From positions 18,885,001-18,949,000 of the forward strand of contig NC_090785.1 in NCBI RefSeq assembly GCF_040054535.1: a stretch of DNA of 64,000 bases, in the 5' to 3' direction. Position 1 is the first letter of the stretch, and each line of letters opens with the position of its first letter. The stretch comes from Antennarius striatus (lineage: Eukaryota > Chordata > Actinopteri > Lophiiformes > Antennariidae). The notes under the pieces were generated by a model. That model was not told where the DNA came from and did no database searches. It saw only the letters and a list, made by a program, of their open reading frames with translations. The position numbers and the translations under genes were made by a program. This document shows positions 21,941 through 34,221 of the stretch, piece after piece.

Positions 21941-24900
21941 ATGCCCGTGGTTTTACGCCCAAGAAAATCCATCCACTCCAGCGGGGAAAGTCAGGTCGAG
22001 CAACGGGAGACGGTGCCGAGGAGGTCGGCCCGCCTGCAGGGGAGGACGACGTCCGAGGTGCGTATTTAGTTACTCAGTTTTTCCGCCTCCTCTTCCTCCG
22101 CTCAGAGCTCCAGTAGCCACGTAGGTCGGTCACCTCACCTCCAGCCCGACGGGACGACTCCGGCTAGCGGGACAACAGACGGACCGGTTAGCGAAGGATC
22201 GTCTTTAAACTTGTTGTTGTTATTATTGTTAACGTGTCGACGCGTTACTTTGTCCCAGTTAGCATACCAGCTAACACCCGCCGCACCACGGTAAGTTCGC
22301 GTTGACTGTAGAGCCGTCAAACACCCCGTAATTAAACATTAGATGTTTTAATTCCATGTTACTGTGATGATTTGTGTAGAGAGATCCGAACTCTGCACGT
22401 CCGTACCTTGAGCTCGATCGTATTTCCGAGCGGTTTCCTGTCCCGTCAGGACTCGGATGACTCAGACTCGGAGTCTGTCCGGAGCCGAGTGATGGAGTCA
22501 CAGCAGGGCGGTCAGCCGGGCCCGGAGGAGGACACGGCCGAGGAGGCTGAGGTTCTGGTAATCCTTCATTCACCTCACTGAACCCCAAACAAACACAGAT
22601 TCACCTCACTGAACCCCAACAAACAAACCTCACCAAACCCCAAACAAACACAGTTGTCCAGGTCACGTGGTGGGGGTGGGTTCCCCACCTGGTGCTTCAA
22701 TGCAGGTATCACCTGCATACATGCTGGAGGACACTGAGGGAAGCTGGAGTACCAAGACTTATTTTAAGACAATCATTCCTCCAACTGCATAGAACACGAC
22801 ACAATGAAACCCAGCTGTGCTTTTGTTCCATCCTTTGGAACCTTCGGATACATTTTGAGCTTCACACAATGAAAACAAGAAGGAAACCAACAATAATAGC
22901 TCAGGACTCGTCACATCCTTTGTGTGTTTAAGTTGAATATTCCCTTCAGAAATACAGCGTGGTGTCTGAGAGACAAAGAAAAAGATGTACAAGATTTTAT
23001 TTCACACTTTCATTACATATATAATTTCTTTTTGATTCTTAGTCTGTGAAGAATCAGTCACTAACCGCTTTGTTTTTGAATTTAGTTCTGCAAATGACTG
23101 TTCGCGGTGAAAAAAAAACACCCACTAAAGTTACTGCACTGTCTTGGTTTCACAGGGCTTTTTTATAGATTCTGATACTGGTTTTTATCTATTTTCCCAC
23201 ACTCGAAGGATCATGAGCTGATTCGTGTATTTGTTTTAGCAAAATATATGGCAGTAAATTTGTTATCAATCTCTTGAACACAGAAAGAGGACAAGTTTAG
23301 TAGTTTTAAAGAGTAATGGAATAGAATACAATATCTCTTAATGTCATCATAAACAAGTGTACAACAAAATTTTTTAGACAACTCAGTGCAAAAAAAAAGC
23401 ATGAGAAATAAACACCAAAAAAATTGTTAAAGATATTGATCGTGAAGGAAAATGTTGTATCTAGCAGGGCAGCAGTATTATTGTACAGTACAGTCATGAG
23501 AGGTAATACTATAGAAAGAAGTACATTTTGGACAAACTGATTGATGATTATGATGATAGACATACGTATATACACACATACAAATGCATGCACCCACACT
23601 ACCAGTTAAAGGATTCTCATTCCATGAATTCTTTATTTTCACGTGTATTTATATTGTAGTTTCTCACACACCCACAAAAAAATGTAAAATAACTTTAATA
23701 TTTTAGATTCTTCAAAATAACCGCTCCTTCTTTGATTACTGCTTTGCCTTCTCTGGATGAGCTTCATGAGGTTGTCACCTGAAAATGTTTTTTGACTGAG
23801 TTCCCAGAAATTCTGAGCACTTTTGGTCCTTTTAGACTCTGTGGTCCATCTCATCCCAAATCGTCTCCATTGGGTTTAGGTCAGGTGACTGTGGAGGCCA
23901 GGTCACGTGACACTGGACTCCATCACTCCTTATTGGTAAGATAGTTTTCACACAGCCTGGAGGTGTGTTTGGGCTCACTGTCCTGTTGAAACATAAATGA
24001 TGGTCCAACTACACACTAACTGATTCGATGGCACGTTGCTGCAGGATGCTTTGGTAGCCATGTTGGTTCCGTGTGCCTTCATCACCATCACCCCCCCCCC
24101 CCTCAATGATTCACTTTGGGAACCATGCATGTAGAGACCTTCCATTCACCTTTTCAACACAGCGGTTGGAACCAAAGATCTCAAATTCTAAAATTTGTCA
24201 AATAAGGCTTTTTACCGTGTAACTAACATGACTTCTGCACAACAAAACTCAGGGTCCCAGCCCCATTAAGAAAAGAAGAAAACCGACAAATGAACCTTGA
24301 CGAGGCTCGCCTGTGAGGTGAAAACCGTTTCAGGTGACGACTTCATGAAGCTCATTGACAGAAAGTCAAGGGTTTGCAAAGCTGTCATCAAACAAAGGGA
24401 GGCTGCTTTAAGGAATCTAAAATATGAAACATGCAGTCTTCATTTACAGTTCTGTTTGCTAACTAAAGATAAACTAAAATCTAATCCTTTTCACAGCAGA
24501 TGTGTTGAGCAGTCATAATACAAAAAAAAAGTGATTTTTAAAAAAAAGTTATTTCCTTTGTGTTTAGAAGGTCATTTAATCATGAGAACATTGGACTATT
24601 TTTCAAGCCCAAAATGTAAACATCTGAATGGACTCTTGCGCCACATACAGTAAAAAACACAGAAGATGATTAACAAAGGTAGTTAGTGCAATGGAGTTGT
24701 ATTACTGAGCACAGTAAAAGTAGCCTGGTGCATTGTTGTCCTGATCATAAACAAATAGCTGCAGCCATGGCAACATGTTAAACAGCCTGTGGTGAATCCG
24801 ACAGCAGGGTTGATCTGAATAGGTGTGGTTATTCTAGCTGTAGTGCTGCCGAAGCCTCTGAAGGTAGTGTAGAGACTTCTATTATTGTTCCTATCAAACA

Positions 24901-27900
24901 AGATCTAGACAGAACAAAAGACAAGATCGGGGTGTTGCGTTTGGAGTGGGGGGGGGGTCATGCTTATCTAAGGGGATTGTCATCATTGGTTTAGAGTTGC
25001 TACAGATTAATTTTGTGTACATTTAAAAGATGTTTGACATTTTTTAACTGAGCTCTGCTGTCCTCAGGCACTGAAGCACTGCAGTGTTATGCTGGATCGT
25101 TTGGAGGTCGATGACAAGTCAGTAAAAAGAGAGTCTGAGGAGAAAGAAGACATGAACCGTAAAAGTGGGAAACCTGCCTCACGAATTCCTACTTTCCATA
25201 AACGACCAGCCAACATGAGTCCCAACACGGAGCTAAACGCTCCCAAAAAAGATGCCCCTGCCTACATGACTCAGTCCAGTGAGAAAACTGGAGGTGGATA
25301 CCTGGAGGCTACAAAGTCCAAGCAGCCTGATGCCAGAGTCCTGCCCCAGCCATCAGTTCATGCCCCAAAAATTGGTTTTGAAGCCCCGTCTGCACTCGTC
25401 AACCTGGAGCACGCTGCTGCAGCTGCTCACACTTCCCCTATGACGTCTCTCAAGAGCAGGGATTCGTCTGAATTTGATCAGTTTACGAATGTAAGCGTCA
25501 GGCCCTCCCTCAGAGCAGGGCAGGGGTCCGACTTTCCAGAACAGGACAAGAGGAGAATGTTTGGACTCGTAGCCGAAAGCCTACCGGCTTCTCTCGTGTC
25601 TCACCTTCAGCGTGAGGGCTCCATCAGCGAAAAGGCCCCAGAAGACATGGGAAAGGGCTGTGACGTTTCATTGGGCTTCACTCCCTATGGAGATACTGAC
25701 GAGCTTGAGTCTGCTGAGGTTGGCGAAAAGGAGGCTATTATGGATGAAGAGCCGCCGTGGGAGACAGAGCAAATCAGCGTGTTTGAATCGAAAGCCAGCG
25801 GATCTTCATCAGAAGCTGAAGGTGAGGATGACTTGGTGTCTGAAGAGCCCGACCATCAGGATTCAGAGGAGATGAAGGAGCATCATCAGCCGACTGGAAG
25901 CCAATCAGAAGCTGCAGATGTTGCAGAGGAGAAAGTTAGTGTTAATGAATCCACCTCTCAGGTAGAACCAGAGAAACCCACAAAAACTGGCTCGACCGAG
26001 TCGGCTAAGGTGAGTTATGCGGCGGTAATTCAACCGTCAGTAATTTAAAGAATCTCACCACACCCTGAAGCCTCCACTCATGCGTCATAATCAATAAAAA
26101 TTTCCCCCAGACTTGAGGTTTCACACGTTTGTCTTGTTTTGTAGTGCCGCGGGTGCTTCAGTTTCACCCTCTGCTGTTTCATGCCCATCACCTTGCTGCT
26201 TCTAGGGGGGTTTGGCCATCACGTTTGGCGCTACGGCCTCCCCATGTCAGTCACTCAGCTCACCGCTCAGCTGCAGCTGCACATGCTGGATGGCTTTGAC
26301 TTTTTTCCAGAGCCTTGTAGCACTGATTGTCGGTAAGAAGTAATCCAAAGAAGTGCGGATCTCATCAACGTGTGATGTTTACCCAATCTAGACTCCTCTA
26401 CTAGATGATGTCTGGATTCTCTCCCTTGTTCAGAGTGCATCTGGTGGAGAGCATACCCATCGGCCTGTACGAGGCTTCCTCCTCGTCTCGGAGGAGCATC
26501 GCAGATAGCTGGCTGCGTCTGCTGGACAGGGCTAATAGCTCCGTCCACATCGCTGCTTTCTACTTCGCTCTACGCGGGAGTGATTCAAACTTCTCCGATC
26601 CTTCTGACTCTCAGGTTAGTTTAGTTCCACACCCTGATCTCATAACGCAGCATTTTAGCAATCTGTTCAACCTGGTGTGCTTGATGTATATTTTTCAGGG
26701 AAGAAAGGTGTTTGAACAACTGAAACGACTGCAAACCAAAGGTGTGGAACTCCAGATTGCCGTGAACGCCCCCCAGACCTCAACTCTCGATACGACAGAA
26801 TTAGCTGCAACAGGTACCAGAAGGGATCAGTAAAGTTCTACTCTCTCTCTGCCCTCACATGGAAGCATTTAATGTAGCACCAATTCAAAGACAGACAGAA
26901 ACACAAATATTTGGATCACAGACCGCTGTAGTCTGATTAGTCTGATTCTCATTGTTCTAGGTGCAGAGGTCAGAGAGGTTGACCTCATGGCTATAACTGG
27001 AGGGATCATCCATACCAAGCTGTGGGTGGTGGATCAGAAGCACATGTACCTGGGCAGCGCTAACATGGACTGGCGATCGCTGACTCAGGTAATGCTGAGG
27101 AAAAGGTTTTTATCACATCCTGCGTCAAAGCGGTGATTTATTGTGATTGTTGGCATTTGTTCGTCCGTCCGTTAGTCCACCAAATATTTTCGCAACCGTT
27201 GCTGATAGACAGATGAAACAAATAGCACATTACTCGGGCAGCAAAGGGGATGAACATGAGATGATGACCTTGACGCTCAGAAAACTAGGTCAAGGTCAAA
27301 TTTGAACGTTTTTTCACTCAGGAACTGGATAAGATAGAAAGACGAGGGAGAAAGCCAGTGTAAGACCATAGATCAAAGCTACTGCTTTAATCTATGAAAG
27401 TAGGTCAGAGCACTAGCTTTGATCTGTGACCTATGAAGGTAGGTCAGGGTGAAATTTTGAATTCAGAGGTGTCGTGGGATGTTGCAGTCTGTGACTGGAA
27501 AAACCGTAAAAACTTGTGTTTGACACTTGGGATGCTATCCCAGGCGTTTATGTGAACGTGGAACGGTATGCGTCTGGAGTCCTGTCGGTCTTTGCATCCA
27601 TGTGTGTCTATGAGCAGCTGCTCTCCAACACGAACTTCATTCAAAGCAAACGTCACTCACAGATGACCGCGTACAGTCATGAGTGGAGATTAAGGTGACG
27701 GCAGACACCTGATGAGGTCAAATATGATAAATTTTTTAATTGCCCATTACTTTGCATATATTCATATTCTTTTATTGTTCCGTGAAATGGACCTTTTATT
27801 ATTCAGGTTTACAGCTGACTGCATGTACCAGCAAAAGGATGACAACACACAGAGATGGGACGACAGTTTTGGTTTGCTGCCAGTGGATAATTTAAGTTTA

Positions 27901-30900
27901 GCTTTTTTTTTTTTAATGAATACAAGAAGGATTCAAGTAGACATTAAATATTTTAATTAAACGTAACTAACTCGTTTTTTGTTTTTTGGAATTCAAAATG
28001 TTTTGTTGCATGTAGAAATGTAATTTTGTTTTTTCCACAGTCGATCATTGATTTTATTAACGCAACACATTATATTTTGTTTACACATAGCATAAAGGGG
28101 AAAAAAAAAAGGTTACATGCAGTGTTATTTCATTTTAAATTTCAAATGGTTTGTGTGGCCCCCAGTGTTTTCTCTGCTGTGGGAAACTGGTCTAAATGGT
28201 AACTGTAGTCGAGCCCTGATAGTGGACAGTAGCTGTTTCCAACGCCCAGATTTTAAGCAAGTTCTTATAGGTGATGGATGCTGGACGACTCTGTATAACA
28301 GGCTTTGTTATTAATTGTACGAATTTCGTCTCCTGTCTTACGGACACCTAGATTTTAGTGCCTGAGATCAAAATTAAAGTTTGTTAACTGTGCTGTTACT
28401 TTTAATGTGGGTCGATAGGCATAACACGTTTTCCTGAATCACTAAAAATATTTAGGTACAACTTAACTGTATTTGCTCTGATCCATACAGGCAAAGTTGT
28501 ACTTGTGGTGGTCACATGGTAAAAATATCCCCCTGTGATTTGTTGAACCCAGGTGAAGGAGGTTGGCCTGTCGGTGGAGGACTGCAGCTGCTTGGCTCAG
28601 GACGCCTTTCGGATCTTTGGGGTTTATTGGAGCCTCGGTGGCGCTCAAAACGCCTCCCTACCTCCCTACTGGCCCGCTCGTCTCTCTGCCCTGTCCAGCT
28701 CCCAGAATCCTCTGCACCTGAACTTCAATGGCGTGCCAGCTGAGGTTTACCTGTCGGTAAGTTCAGACCACTCTTATGTTCCCTTCAAGAGGAGGGCAGT
28801 AAAAAAAAAATTCTAAAATGAGGATGGTTGTTTTAACTTTGTTTACTATGGTTTAAAAAGCAGACGCAGATGTTTGTAGATGTTTATGTGCTTGGTTACA
28901 GTCAAGATGGTTTTATTTAGAGTATTTTGATTTCTGTGATACCATCAGCATGCTGAAAAAGTGAATTACCACATAATACTGATTCTAGTAAGCATCCTCA
29001 ATGGATAACTGACACTGGGCACATTAAAGTTCAATTGTTGTCTGCTACGAAACAAGATTTATATGATAGCTTGACAAAAAAAAACATTTAACTTTATTTA
29101 TTTAACCCTAGAGGACACATGGTGACACCGGTGTCATACGCGCTTTTGTACCAGGATACATCCTGGTATCATGACCATGTGACAGTCATGTGTCTGTGAC
29201 AGACAGTGATCTCTCCAAAATAGTAATAAAATAAGAATAAAACTAAGTTTTATTGTTCTGAAAAAAACTTCTGAAATGTGTTCTATATGGTCCACTTGGT
29301 CTGTGGTATAACTCACATAATTTTCCTGTAAGGATAAATGGGTGTGGGTTCTCTAGGGTTAATTTTTTTTTATTTAGTGTACTTTAATAATCCCTGAAAG
29401 GAAATTAGAAACTCACTCTAGCACACAGTTAGTAATCACACACATACTTATATGGTGTGTACAGGCCCTGTAACACACACACACTAGTGGACTGGGCATG
29501 CAGTGAAAGAGAGGTAGAGTGGTGGGCAGCTCCTTCCTGGTGCGCCCTTAATGAGCAACTTGTAAAAGGGACGGCACCTTGCTCAAGGGTGCCTTGGCAG
29601 TGCTCACTTCGGAGTGTGAGCTGACACCTCCCACTGTTGGCTCACACTCCGAAATGACTGGGCGGGAGCGGGAATTGAACCTGCTGAGCCACTGCCGGCC
29701 CAACTTATCAAAGTAATCTTGACAAAGCCCCGCAGGATGGATATTTGATTTTCAGTCTATAATTTCAGTTAGGAAGTTGACTGATGGACGTAGTGCAGTT
29801 GTGGAACACGATCAGAGCTATAAATGTTTGTATGTGTGCTTCCTCGACCTCACATCCTACCAGTGTCAGCATCAGCTGTGTGTCAGCGTTTATTCTCGTC
29901 TGTTTGAATCCTGTTCGCCCGCCGCTAGCTCCTCACTGTCTTGGTGTTTCCTACAGAGCGCTCCTCTACAGATATCGGCCCGCGGCCGCTCAGACGACCT
30001 CTCCTCCATCCTGTCGGTCATCGATGACGCCCAGAAATTCATTTACATCTCCGTCATGGACTACCTCCCTCTGTCGGAGTTCACAAAGCCACTCAGGTGA
30101 CGAACGCCTCCACTCAGAGACCCACTAGTGATCCCTGTCACAACCCAATCAATAGACTCTGAAATGAGTTGATAATGTCATTGATTTTACACACCGAGGA
30201 TATGCAGGTGTTTATTGAATCAACAAACACTAACTTATTCAAATTAATTTAATCAGTCGACAGCCTCACTAAGTATAACGATGTCTATAAACAAGGCTTT
30301 GCATTCAAGTGCTGTGAATTAACTGGAGGGGATGTGATCAGTCATGTGACGCTCTGGTTTTGGGACTAATTGAACTCCAGTTCCACTGATATTCTCACAG
30401 CGATGGTGTTGACTTGTAAAGCTTCCCCTGCTGGTGAGCTGACACTGTGTTGGTGTCTGTCAGGTTCTGGCCCGCCATCGACTCTGCGCTGCGAGCTGCA
30501 GCCTGCACCAGAGCCGTCCGGGTCAGACTGCTGGTGAGCTGCTGGAAGCACTCACCCGGCGCCATGTTCAACTTCCTGCAGTCCCTGCAGGTGCTCAACA
30601 GGCCTCCGCTGAAATGTGACGTCGATGTGGTACGCTGGGAAATTTCACTTCCTGTGCAAAAGTTGTGAGCTGGTATTTTTGTGTGGATGGGGATGTATTC
30701 ACAGCACCCGTGTTTTGTTTCTGTGCAGAACGTCTTCACAGTGCCTTCAACAGCAGAGCAGATGGAGATTACCTTTGCACGAGTCAATCATGCCAAGTAC
30801 ATGGTGACGGACAGAGTGGTTTATATCGGTATGTCGACATCTTTGTACAGTTTTAGGACTGCTCTGACCCCTCAAACAGACTGAGGTGAAACACAGCTCA

Positions 30901-31680
30901 CTTAGTTACTGAGAATACTGTTTCCTACAGATTTAAGACTCTGAGAAAAGTTTTCTGCCTCCATTTTATCTCCACGTCACTACATTTCAGAGGGAGTTAC
31001 TTTAATATGGCAATTATACTGACAACAATAATTGGGTTATTTCACATACAATTAGATACAATTAGCTTCTAAAACATTATACTTTGTTCAAGTAAAAAAA
31101 AAAGTGCCTCCATCTATCATATAATTTGGAAATTAGACTTTACAAATTGACTTTAAAAGTTTCTTTTGAGGTCAAGTATTTTTCTAAAAATCATTTTTTA
31201 AAATCATCTATTGCAAATATGTTGAGTAAGTTAAGCTTTAGAGTTTGAATGTAATACAAAGACAGAAATAGTAATATAGTGTAATTCTGTCATTTTATAA
31301 ACCTAAATGAGGAAATAAACAACCTTTAGCCCACAGTGTGGAGGAGAATCCTATACGTTGTTATCCAACATGATAGCCTTTAAGATGTTTAACCTTTGAT
31401 GGAATTATTCTTGGATTGAAACTACGTACTGCTGAAAAACAATTGTACAGAGATGAATCTGAAATGACTGTTTGTGTTGAAAGGGACGTCCAACTGGTCC
31501 GAGAACTACTTCACACACACGGCCGGTGTGGGCTTGGTGGTGAACCAGACAGGCTCTGAGGTTAAAAAAGGCCAGGAGACCCTGCAGCGTCAGGCAGAGG
31601 AGCTCTTTCTAAGAGACTGGACATCCCAGTACGCCAGCCCCCTCCCTACTGAAGACGTGGACATTTGTCCTCGTGATTAA
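21941..31680 (+). CDS. PLD3/PLD4-family membrane phospholipase-D-fold protein with long N-terminal region
   Basis: Relatives PLD3 and PLD4 are type II endolysosomal proteins that act as 5'-3' exonucleases. Exons: 21941-22057, 22450-22557, 25068-26009, 26145-26332, 26434-26614, 26699-26813, 26961-27088, 28553-28756, 29957-30096, 30464-30629, 30729-30828, 31484-31680; phases agree, 861 residues. Residues 1-389 are hydrophilic, Ser/Glu-rich and probably disordered; most of this is one 942-base exon. One membrane segment (about 393-412, [14 protein letters not shown]) separates it from the lumenal part. The two HKD motifs are complete: H568-K570-D575 (HTKLWVVD) followed by [14 protein letters not shown], and H784-K786-D791 (HAKYMVTD) followed by [12 protein letters not shown]. 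Asn-linked glycosylation sites fit a lumenal domain. Human PLD3 has only some 40 residues before its membrane segment, so the N-terminus is the unusual part. It may be the fish gene called pld7; I could not confirm this. Exon 1 includes PRRSARLQG, which made me consider sororin, but the reading frame continues into the PLD domain. Confidence 0.9.
22568..22653. repeat. Short minisatellite in PLD-gene intron 2
   Basis: About three imperfect copies of a roughly 25-31-base unit containing cacctcactgaacccc and aacaaacacag, starting 11 bases after the 5' splice site of exon 2. Confidence 0.8.
23594..24180 (-). mobile_element. Tc1-type DNA transposon remnant
   Basis: The left end starts with cactaccagttaaagg and then ctcattc, the wording of fish Tc1 terminal inverted repeats. 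Minus-strand translation gives the catalytic C-terminal signature [20 protein letters not shown] (with the second Asp and the Glu of the DDE triad), then [20 protein letters not shown] and a GYFEESKI end. A stop codon interrupts the frame after DHRV. The N-terminal DNA-binding half is missing, so it cannot be autonomous. Confidence 0.8.
24297..24510 (+). mobile_element. Second Tc1-type fragment, opposite orientation
   Basis: Plus-strand translation [19 protein letters not shown] followed by IKQREAA is the transposase C-terminus homologous to the neighbouring element. It lies about 120 bases away in inverted orientation. Only the C-terminal tail is present. Confidence 0.65.
27150..27475 (+). 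repeat. Unnamed interspersed repeat, second copy
   Basis: Same family as 4395-4740, in opposite orientation: (cgtc)n start, accaaatatttt, gatgaacatgagatgatgac, aactaggtcaaggtcaaatt, then two tandem pieces containing 'gatcaaagc' and 'gatctgtgacc'. It lies in an intron of the PLD gene. Confidence 0.6.
29102..29362. mobile_element. piggyBac-type miniature transposon (MITE)
   Basis: A 253-base element (29106-29358) is flanked on both sides by TTAA, the piggyBac target-site duplication. Its ends are inverted: ccctagaggaca on the left and, read from the other strand, ccctagagaacc on the right, as in piggyBac termini (CCCTAGA...). It has no coding capacity and lies in an intron of the PLD gene, so it was presumably mobilised by a transposase encoded elsewhere. 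Confidence 0.85.
29440..29720 (-). repeat. tRNA-like SINE family copy
   Basis: The right end read on the minus strand gives a GGTTCAATTCC B-box-like motif preceded by a tggctcagcagg stretch. The body matches 1671-1800. A near-perfect local inverted repeat is formed by 'cttcggagtgtgag' (about 29608) and 'ctcacactccgaa' (about 29641). Confidence 0.55.
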
Positions 31681-32535
31681 GCTGAGGGTTTGTAGATGGA
31701 CGTCATGCTTGCTCCTGCTACTTGAACTTAATGAATCAGCTTGCTGTACTGTGTGAATGACTGTTTACTGTATTGCTGTTTCCTGACTTGCTGCCAGTTG
31801 TACATAATTCAATTTTAATTTTTTTCTCAAAAGGTGTTTTTGGTTATGTTTTGTTCTGAAAATGCATGACGGCATAAAGAAATTTGGTTTGTACAGTTAA
31901 TTTTATGCCTGGAGCATGTTGTTGTCTTTCCTGGTGCCTAGCTTTAACAGTCTCACACGAGCAATAACTCAATTAGCCATATTTACACTGCTGAATATTG
32001 TGTGTATTGAACCTATATGAGGTTGGTTGGTCCACAATAACAAGGAGCCGTTTGTAAAAGATAACTCTCAAATCAAGGCGTTTTCGGGCAAACCTTTCTG
32101 TACGCCTTTTGTCATCCATCATTCTTGTGAATAATGGGCTCCTGTAGTTTGTTAGTTAGGATAGTTCCATTCTAGATAAAGCTGTCTGACATTCTTTGGT
32201 ACTTCACTGTCAAAAAAAAAAAAGGAAAATAATTCTTTTGTCAATACCTCAGTGTGGCGATAACTTCTGTTTCATCAAGAACAACATTGACCGCATTATC
32301 TTCAATTAAATTCCTTCGGATCCAACACTTCGAGGCGGGGCATACTGGAAGTAAAACATGTCTTGACTAGGAAGTGGATAAATTTGGTGTATTCAATTAA
32401 TTGAACTTGTTTCCTTTTGTGACATTTGTTGTTCTACTGAGACTACGCCTCTGGTCATAAGGTGCCTAATCATAAACCAAAGAAGGAGACACATTTATGG
32501 AGACCAACAGATCTATTCAGTTCCAAATAAAAATG
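31681..32535 (+). other. PLD-gene 3' untranslated region
   Basis: Follows the TAA at 31678-31680. The clearest AATAAA is at 32526-32531, which would give a tail of about 0.85 kb. No open frame of interest was seen. Confidence 0.45.
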
Positions 32536-33420
32536 TTCTGCTTGACTTTGTGTTTTTCTTCTCAAAGGAAGACATTAATTACATCTTAAACACATCTATC
32601 CCATTCTACTGACAAATCAATCTTTGAAAATAATTTTTTCTTAAATGTTGGACATGAGACATCTCCCACTTAATCAAAAATATCTAAGACTTCCAGACTG
32701 CAGGATTCTGACATCCAGCGGTGGTTTTTTGATTATATGTATAACATTATCAAACTTGACCACAAAAAGTACCAGTAGCATTCCTGTCTAGAGCAGGTGA
32801 TTGATCTGATCTGTAGAAATGTGAAAGATTTATGAAAATGACCGTCTAGACGATACACCGATGAAAATATATTCAGTATATTTCAATATATTCATTCCTA
32901 CACACTGGTCCTTTAATGTTAGCATGTAGAAAGACACATGACTAGCTGGCTACAGATGAACTTTTTTCAATTACTCTTTATTGATTCAACTCAAATCAAC
33001 TCAGTTCTGATCATTAAGACATTCCAACATGAGTTACTTCAGGTTTTTCCTTACACGTGGTTTTACGATCAGCTGATGAACGACTATTGAAAGCATGTAA
33101 AAATGAAACTAGAACATTTAAAAGAATCCTATTCTAAGTGCAACAAATTGGCGTCTCATTGGTATCAGTCCACACATCAGTCCTGTAAGATCCCTCAGTG
33201 CCTTTTGGTCCTCCTTTTCCATCCATGAGCTACAATTAATCCATATGTAATTGAAGAGGAGACAACAGAATGTGGATGATAACAACTCACACTGAGCCAA
33301 ACAAACCACCAGCATCTGAACAGAGGCTCCTAAGTGACATCTGATCAGCCATCTAAGCCGTGTCCTGTTCATGCAAAGACGTGTGTGGTCTGACAGAAAG
33401 TGATGAATTCCTTCCTGCTC
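32536..33420 (-). other. Intergenic spacer and smim19 3' untranslated region
   Basis: The PLD gene and smim19 converge here. A minus-strand AATAAA (TTTATT at 32977-32982) is a plausible smim19 polyadenylation signal. The 33118-33372 minus frame has no family resemblance and is judged untranslated. Confidence 0.45.
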
Positions 33421-34079
33421 TCATTCCATGGACAGTTGCACACTTTCTGTCTGGTTCTGTTGCAGATCAAATTTTCGAGCTAAAAGACAAAAGACCAACA
33501 AAAAACCCAAATCAGTTACATCAAGGTTACACATTCTACCACTAAACACAGGTTCTTATGCAGATCTGAGCTTGGCTTTGGGAATAATGATTATGTGGTC
33601 CTTCCTGACGTCATGTGCATAAAAATTGAGTCTCATTCCATCTGACAGTTTCTGCTCAATGGCACACATCCCAGATCTACACTGTGTTGTGTGTGCAGGG
33701 CTCCACTGGTGCTTACACAGTGAGTACATCTCCAGCTGCTGTCGCAGGCGGACCTTCTGCAGGCTGTCGTAGAAGTTGGGCTCCGGGCTGCTGCCAGCAT
33801 TAGGAGGCAGGGCGAAGATACGCATGATCTTCCTCTTGTTTCTGAATTAAACAGAGGTATATTTAATGAGGTATGAAGAGAGAGAGAGTACATGAACACG
33901 TATAGTCAAGTAGTGGAATGAAGAGCTGGTTGAAACTGGCCTTACTTCCGTGCGTACATCAGCAACCCGAAGCTAACCAGGATAACCAGCAGGTACACGT
34001 TAGTGGCCTCATTCCAGGCTTCGTGCACCGAATAGTCGATAGACTCGGGCTCGTTGCCCAAAACCCCATGAGCACCCAT
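33421..34079 (-). CDS. smim19: Small integral membrane protein 19
   Basis: SMIM19 is a conserved single-pass protein of unknown function. Coding exons on the minus strand are 33946-34079, 33717-33841 and 33421-33479; phases agree and the product is 105 residues (human 107). It begins [20 protein letters not shown], continues through a conserved AWNEATNVY just ahead of the membrane segment [16 protein letters not shown], and then [15 protein letters not shown] and [12 protein letters not shown]. The last exon encodes [19 protein letters not shown], which matches the human C-terminus closely. Reading straight through the second exon would give a different, longer tail; the donor gtaagc and the conserved third exon show that the spliced form is correct. 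A CRE lies 140 bases upstream. Confidence 0.95.
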
Positions 34080-34221
34080 TAAAATACGATAATTACATCC
34101 AAACGATACTATTAAATCGTTGAACTTATAGGTTAACTATGTTGAAACCGTCTTCTGCTTTATTCCGCTAGCTAACTGAACCGCGACAAACGTTACCCGT
34201 GGATGTAAACACGATACGCAA

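Noticed and set aside
21941-22057. First exon of sororin (cdca5), suggested by PRRSARLQG and by 11q13 synteny
   Set aside because: Exon phases carry the frame through the acidic exons into the membrane segment and PLD domain, and no sororin C-terminal motif was found.
22568-22653. CRISPR-like direct repeats
   Set aside because: Three imperfect head-to-tail copies without spacers in a vertebrate intron: a minisatellite.
25064-25246. Minus-strand frame over PLD-gene exon 3
   Set aside because: It is antisense to a well-supported coding exon, with no splice context of its own.
33556-33716. Read-through C-terminus of smim19 after exon 2
   Set aside because: A good gtaagc donor and a third exon encoding the conserved [10 protein letters not shown] end show that this part is intron.
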